Origin: Micromonospora siamensis | Lineage (GTDB): Bacteria > Actinomycetota > Actinomycetes > Mycobacteriales > Micromonosporaceae | DNA length: 64,000 nucleotides | Direction of reading: 5' to 3' | Assembly (NCBI RefSeq): GCF_900090305.1 | Contig: NZ_LT607751.1 | Coordinates: 3,348,001-3,412,000, forward strand | The notes under the pieces: model-generated | What the model saw: the letters and a program-made list of their open reading frames with translations, nothing else | The model's database searches: none | Told to the model about the DNA's origin: nothing | Shown here: piece by piece, positions 60,752 through 64,000 of the stretch | Layout: each line of letters begins with the position of its first letter | Position numbering within the stretch: position 1 is the stretch's first letter | Program-made: the position numbers and the translations under genes

Positions 60752-60991
60752 ATGCAGCAGCCTCAGAACGGCGTTCCGGTCACCCTCCTGCCCGTGCTCA
60801 AGTGGCAGAAGAGTCGGCGGAGCAACCCGAGCGGCAACTGTGTCGAGCTGGCCGAGCTGCCCGGTGGCGCCGGCATCGCGATGCGCAACTCGCGACATCC
60901 CGAGGGACCGGCCCTGATCTACACGGTGGACGAGATCGCCGCCTTCGTCCTGGGCGCCCGCGACGGGGACTTCGACCATCTGATCAACTGA
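60752..60991 (+). CDS. DUF397 small protein
   Basis: 79 residues. WQKSRRSNPSGNCVELAEL and AIAMRNSRHPEGPALIYTVDEIAAFVLGARDGDFDHL are the DUF397 signature. These proteins pair with WhiJ-like XRE regulators in actinomycete development and may act as their partner or antitoxin-like factor. AAGGA precedes ATG 60752. Confidence 0.93.
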   Translation: MQQPQNGVPVTLLPVLKWQKSRRSNPSGNCVELAELPGGAGIAMRNSRHPEGPALIYTVDEIAAFVLGARDGDFDHLIN

Positions 60992-61118
60992 CCGTCCCGT
61001 CCACGGGACCGAAAGTCCGTCCGGAGGAGTTCTTCTCACTGACCGTTCATGGCATGCTTACACGTCGGCCGGGCTGGGGCGCCCGGCGGCGCGTCTGCAG
61101 GCATCCGGAGGGCGGCAC

Positions 61119-62006
61119 GTGACGATGGTTCCCGCCGAGGGCGGCCCGGCCACCGGCCCGACCGTGCTGCGCATGCTGCTCGGCGCCCAGCTGCGCCGGC
61201 TGCGCGAGACCGCCGGTGTGACCCGCGAGGGCGCCGGCTGGGAGATCCGCTCCTCCGAATCCAAGATCAGCCGGATGGAGCTCGGTCGGGTCGGTTTCAA
61301 GGAGCGTGACGTCTCCGACCTGCTCACCCTCTACGGGGTCAAGGACCCCGACGAGCGGGCCGCCCTGCTGAAGCTGGCCCGCGACGCGAACAGCCCCGGT
61401 TGGTGGCACCGCTACGGCGACGTCCTGCCGCCCTGGTTCCAGTCGTACCTCGGGCTGGAGGCCGCCGCCGCGCTGATCCGCACCTACGAGGTCCAGTTCG
61501 TGCCGGGCCTGCTGCAGACCGCCGACTACGCCCGCGCCGTGGTGCTGCTCGGTCACCCGTCGGCCACCCCGGACGAGCTGGACCGCCGGGTCGGCCTGCG
61601 CATCCAGCGCCAGGAGCTGCTGCGCCGCAGCGACCCGCCGCAGCTCTGGGCGGTGGTCGACGAGGCCGCGCTGCGCCGGCCGATCGGCGGCGCGGCGGTG
61701 ATGCGTGGGCAGATCACCGCGCTCATCGAGGCCACCCGCTCGCCGAACGTGCGCCTCCAGGTGATCCCCTTCGACGCCGGCGGCCACGCCGCCGCCGGTG
61801 GCGCCTTCACCATCCTGCGCTTCGGCGACCAGGACCTGCCGGACATCGTCTACATCGAACAGCTCACCAGCGCCATCTACCTGGACAAGCGCGAGGACCT
61901 CGACTTCTACGCGCTGGCCATGGAACGGCTCTGCGTGGAGGCCGAGCCGCCGGAGCGTACCCCGGAGATCCTCGGCCGGCTGCTGGCGGAGCGGTACCCC
62001 GGCTGA
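61119..62006 (+). CDS. XRE-family regulator (DUF5753, WhiJ-like)
   Basis: 295 residues. HTH at about 16-70 (LGAQLRRLRETAGVTREGAGWEIRSSESKISRMELGR), then the DUF5753 sensor (GLEAAAALIRTYEVQFVPGLLQTADYARA). Pairs with the DUF397 gene 127 bases upstream. GTG 61119 follows GGAGGG; ATG 61125 is in frame. Confidence 0.93.
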   Translation: MTMVPAEGGPATGPTVLRMLLGAQLRRLRETAGVTREGAGWEIRSSESKISRMELGRVGFKERDVSDLLTLYGVKDPDERAALLKLARDANSPGWWHRYGDVLPPWFQSYLGLEAAAALIRTYEVQFVPGLLQTADYARAVVLLGHPSATPDELDRRVGLRIQRQELLRRSDPPQLWAVVDEAALRRPIGGAAVMRGQITALIEATRSPNVRLQVIPFDAGGHAAAGGAFTILRFGDQDLPDIVYIEQLTSAIYLDKREDLDFYALAMERLCVEAEPPERTPEILGRLLAERYPG

Positions 62007-62039
62007 CCGGGTCACCGGCGGTGGGGGAGGAGCATTAGC

Positions 62040-62939
62040 ATGGTCCGACCAGTGACAGTGGACATACCGCGCAGCGTGACGGAGGCCCCCTTGACCACCG
62101 ACGTTCCGGGCAGCCCGGCTACCGCCCCGCACCCCAGCGACCGGATCGACACGTCGGTGGCGCATCCCGCCCGCCGCTACAACTACTGGCTCGGCGGCAA
62201 GGACAACTTCCAGGCCGACCGGGAGTCCGGCGACGCGATGGCGGCTCGCTTCCCGACCATCCGCACCAGCGCCCTGGAGAACCGCCGGTTCCTGCGGCGC
62301 GCGGTCGGCTACCTGGCCCGCGAGGCCGGGATCCGGCAGTTCCTCGACATCGGCACCGGCATCCCCACGGCCGACAACACCCACGAGGTGGCGCAGGCCG
62401 TCGCCCCGGAGTCCCGGGTGGTCTACGTCGACAACGACCCGATCGTGCTGGCCCACGCGCGGGCGCTGCTCACCAGCTCGCCGGAGGGGGCGACCGCCTA
62501 CCTCGACGCCGACGTCCGCGATCCGGAGCGGATCCTGAGCCACCCCGACCTGCTGCGCACCATCGACCTGTCCCGCCCGGTGGCGCTGATGCTGGTGGCG
62601 GTGCTGCACTTCGTGCCGGACGCCGACGACCCGTACGCCGCGGTGACCCGCCTGCTGGACGCGCTGCCGGCGGGCAGCTACCTGGTCGCCTCGCACGCCA
62701 CCCACGAATACCTTCCGCCGCACATCGCCGAGGAGGCCAAGGCGGCGGCGAAGGGCGGCGGTCCGCACGGTGTGATCAACCTTCGGACCCGCAAGGAGTT
62801 CACCCGCTTCCTCGAGAGGCTGGAGCTGATCGAGCCGGGCGTCACGTCGGTGGCGGAGTGGCGCGCCGACGACGAGCCGCAGCCCCGGCCGTCGGTGGTC
62901 GACGTGAGCATGTACGGCGCGGTGGCCCGCAAGAACTGA
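62040..62939 (+). CDS. SAM-dependent methyltransferase (DUF574)
   Basis: 299 residues. IDTSVAHPARRYNYWLGGKDNF is the family signature, followed by FLDIGTGIPTADNTHEVAQ and VVYVDNDPIVLAHARALL. The family (Methyltransf_19) is frequent beside DUF397/XRE genes and its target is unknown. GGAGGAG precedes ATG 62040. A terminator follows at 62957. Confidence 0.92.
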   Translation: MVRPVTVDIPRSVTEAPLTTDVPGSPATAPHPSDRIDTSVAHPARRYNYWLGGKDNFQADRESGDAMAARFPTIRTSALENRRFLRRAVGYLAREAGIRQFLDIGTGIPTADNTHEVAQAVAPESRVVYVDNDPIVLAHARALLTSSPEGATAYLDADVRDPERILSHPDLLRTIDLSRPVALMLVAVLHFVPDADDPYAAVTRLLDALPAGSYLVASHATHEYLPPHIAEEAKAAAKGGGPHGVINLRTRKEFTRFLERLELIEPGVTSVAEWRADDEPQPRPSVVDVSMYGAVARKN

Positions 62940-62956
62940 CGTCCCCCGTTCGTTTT

Positions 62957-62985
62957 GGCCCGGTGGTGCCCTGCGCCGCCGGGCC
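62957..62985 (+). terminator. Intrinsic terminator
   Basis: GGCCCGGTGG (62957-62966) pairs with CCGCCGGGCC (62976-62985) with one G-U pair and a 9-base loop, 17 bases after the methyltransferase stop. Confidence 0.65.
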
Positions 62986-63014
62986 GTTCCATGTCTGTCC
63001 TCCGCCGTTCTCCA

Positions 63015-63074
63015 TTGACGTACGCCGACGAGCGCGCGTAGTCTCTGAATCGATACAGTTCTGAATCGATTCAG
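63015..63074 (+). promoter_or_regulatory. Promoter and twin LacI operators
   Basis: TTGACG (63015-63020), 18-base spacer, TAGTCT (63039-63044). Immediately after lie CTGAATCGATACAG (63045-63058, near-palindrome) and CTGAATCGATTCAG (63061-63074, perfect palindrome), covering the start point, so autorepression is likely. Confidence 0.8.
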
Positions 63075-63085
63075 AAGGGGATCCG

Positions 63086-64000
63086 GTGAAGCCCACCCTG
63101 CAAGCCGTGGCGGACGCCGTCGGTGTCTCCCGCAGCACCGTCTCCAACGCCTACAGCCGGCCCGACCAGCTCTCGCCGGCGCTGCGCGAGCGGATCCTGG
63201 CGGCGGCCCGGGAGCTCGGCTACGCCGGCCCCAACCCCACCGCGCGGTCACTGCGCCGGGGCTTCGTCGGCGCTATCGGCGTCCTGTTCACCTCGCAGCT
63301 GTCGTACGCGTTCACCGACCCGTTCGCCGTCCGTTTCCTGGCCGGGGTCAGCCGGGCGGCCGAGCGGCACGGCACGAGCCTGCTGCTGGTGCCCCTGCCG
63401 GACGACCCGGCCGGCGCGCGCCGGGCGGTCGAGAACGCCGCCGTCGACGGCTTCTGCGTCTACTGCGCCGGCGACGAGAGCTGGGCGCTGGACGTGATCG
63501 GTGAGCGCGGCCTGCCGTACGTCACCACCGCCGCCCGGATCGGCGCGGGCGGCGACCATCGGTACGTGGCCATCGACGAGCGGGCCGCGGCTCGCTCCGC
63601 CGCCGAGCACGTGGCCGCCCTCGGGCACCGGCGGGTGGCGTTCCTCGGCGACAGCGTCCTGCCCGACAGCCCGTCGGGCCCGCTGCGACTGTCCGGCGTG
63701 GACGACGTGCCGCACCCCACCACCCGGGGCCGGCTCGCCGGTTTCCACGACGCGTTCGCCGCGGTCGGCGTCGAGTGGTCCGAGGTCATCCTGCTCACCG
63801 CCACCGACAACAGCCGGGCCGCCGGCGCCGATGCCGTCCGCGCCCTGCTCGCCCACGACGCGCCACCGACCGCCGTGCTGGCCTGCTCCGACGTGCTGGC
63901 GCTCGGGGTGCTCGACGCCCTGGCCGCCCGGGACCGGCGGACCGCCGACCGGCATCCCGTCTCGGTGACCGGCTTCGACGACGTCGCCGAGGCCGCCGAG
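63086..64000 (+). CDS. LacI-family regulator (3' end outside window)
   Basis: 305 residues visible. HTH LQAVADAVGVSRSTVSNAYSRP at residues 4-25, the hinge helix region LSPALRERILAAARELGY, then a periplasmic-binding-type ligand domain (AIGVLFTSQLSYAFTDPF, LGHRRVAFLGD, AVLACSDVLALGVLDAL, VTGFDDV). GTG 63086 follows AAGGGG. The operators described upstream match its own type. Target genes other than itself are not in view. Confidence 0.93.
   Translation, partial: MKPTLQAVADAVGVSRSTVSNAYSRPDQLSPALRERILAAARELGYAGPNPTARSLRRGFVGAIGVLFTSQLSYAFTDPFAVRFLAGVSRAAERHGTSLLLVPLPDDPAGARRAVENAAVDGFCVYCAGDESWALDVIGERGLPYVTTAARIGAGGDHRYVAIDERAAARSAAEHVAALGHRRVAFLGDSVLPDSPSGPLRLSGVDDVPHPTTRGRLAGFHDAFAAVGVEWSEVILLTATDNSRAAGADAVRALLAHDAPPTAVLACSDVLALGVLDALAARDRRTADRHPVSVTGFDDVAEAAE

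Overview
The window is 64 kb of very GC-rich actinobacterial chromosome. Codon use is strongly GC3-biased, many genes start with GTG or TTG, and the marker families (DUF397/XRE pairs, an EccB protein, MbtH-type NRPS, ECF sigma factor with a DGPF protein, SARP and PucR regulators, trehalose/sugar ABC genes without an ATPase) are typical of Micromonosporaceae. I read it as a Micromonospora-like species; that placement is inference from gene content and style, not from a phylogenetic marker. There is no rRNA, no complete tRNA and no CRISPR array.

Layout. 1-3345 is the left edge of a nonribosomal peptide cluster on the minus strand: MbtH, a free-standing adenylation-carrier protein and a condensation-domain protein that runs off the window. 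A divergent gene (3625) encodes a secreted subtilase that has lost its catalytic His and oxyanion Asn, followed by a membrane M23 peptidase. 5978-8898 holds three consecutive HAD-like genes, one fused to a nucleotidyltransferase domain. 9131-14448 is a small exopolysaccharide-type group (GT-C membrane protein, processive GT2, GH26-like protein, sugar-nucleotide dehydratase). 14537-21000 is a set of single genes (LtrA, SDR/AraC pair, epimerase, nitroreductase). 22106-28156 is a lipid block: PucR regulator divergent from a ferredoxin reductase-fatty acid desaturase operon, then an AAA ATPase and an acyl-CoA dehydrogenase. 28161-30758 is a rifampin phosphotransferase with a palindrome matching the rifamycin-associated element upstream. 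31233-34844 holds a DGPF/ECF sigma pair, a TetR/SDR divergent pair with two operators, and a MOSC protein.

34882-40234 is an accessory island scar. It opens with the 3' half of a tRNA-Arg(CCU) gene, followed by the tail of a tyrosine recombinase, a frameshifted small gene, two coupled hypothetical genes on the minus strand, a proline-rich peptide coupled to a three-helix membrane protein, a broken alpha/beta hydrolase, and an XRE regulator followed by three small overlapping genes. Base composition in 35.5-37.7 kb is visibly less GC-rich than the rest.

40270-50000 returns to core-like genes (secreted GH26-like protein, SARP regulator, HD hydrolase, fatty acyl-CoA ligase, spermidine-synthase-like protein, a lone EccB, a methyltransferase). 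50068-56638 is a carbohydrate uptake and catabolism locus: a binding protein with two permeases (no ATPase) divergent from a dehydrogenase-isomerase-glycosidase operon, with an inverted-repeat operator between them. 56600-64000 has a CBS-BON protein, a serpin-like protein, a Nudix hydrolase, an orphan MazF/PemK-type toxin, a GGDEF protein, a WhiJ-like DUF397/XRE/methyltransferase group and a LacI regulator with two operators at its own promoter.

Two signals cut across the window. A palindromic intergenic element beginning CGAGCGTGATACCT occurs at 24545 and again at 49984. At least nine genes have a TANNNT hexamer exactly 6 or 7 bases before the start codon and no Shine-Dalgarno sequence, which suggests leaderless transcription.
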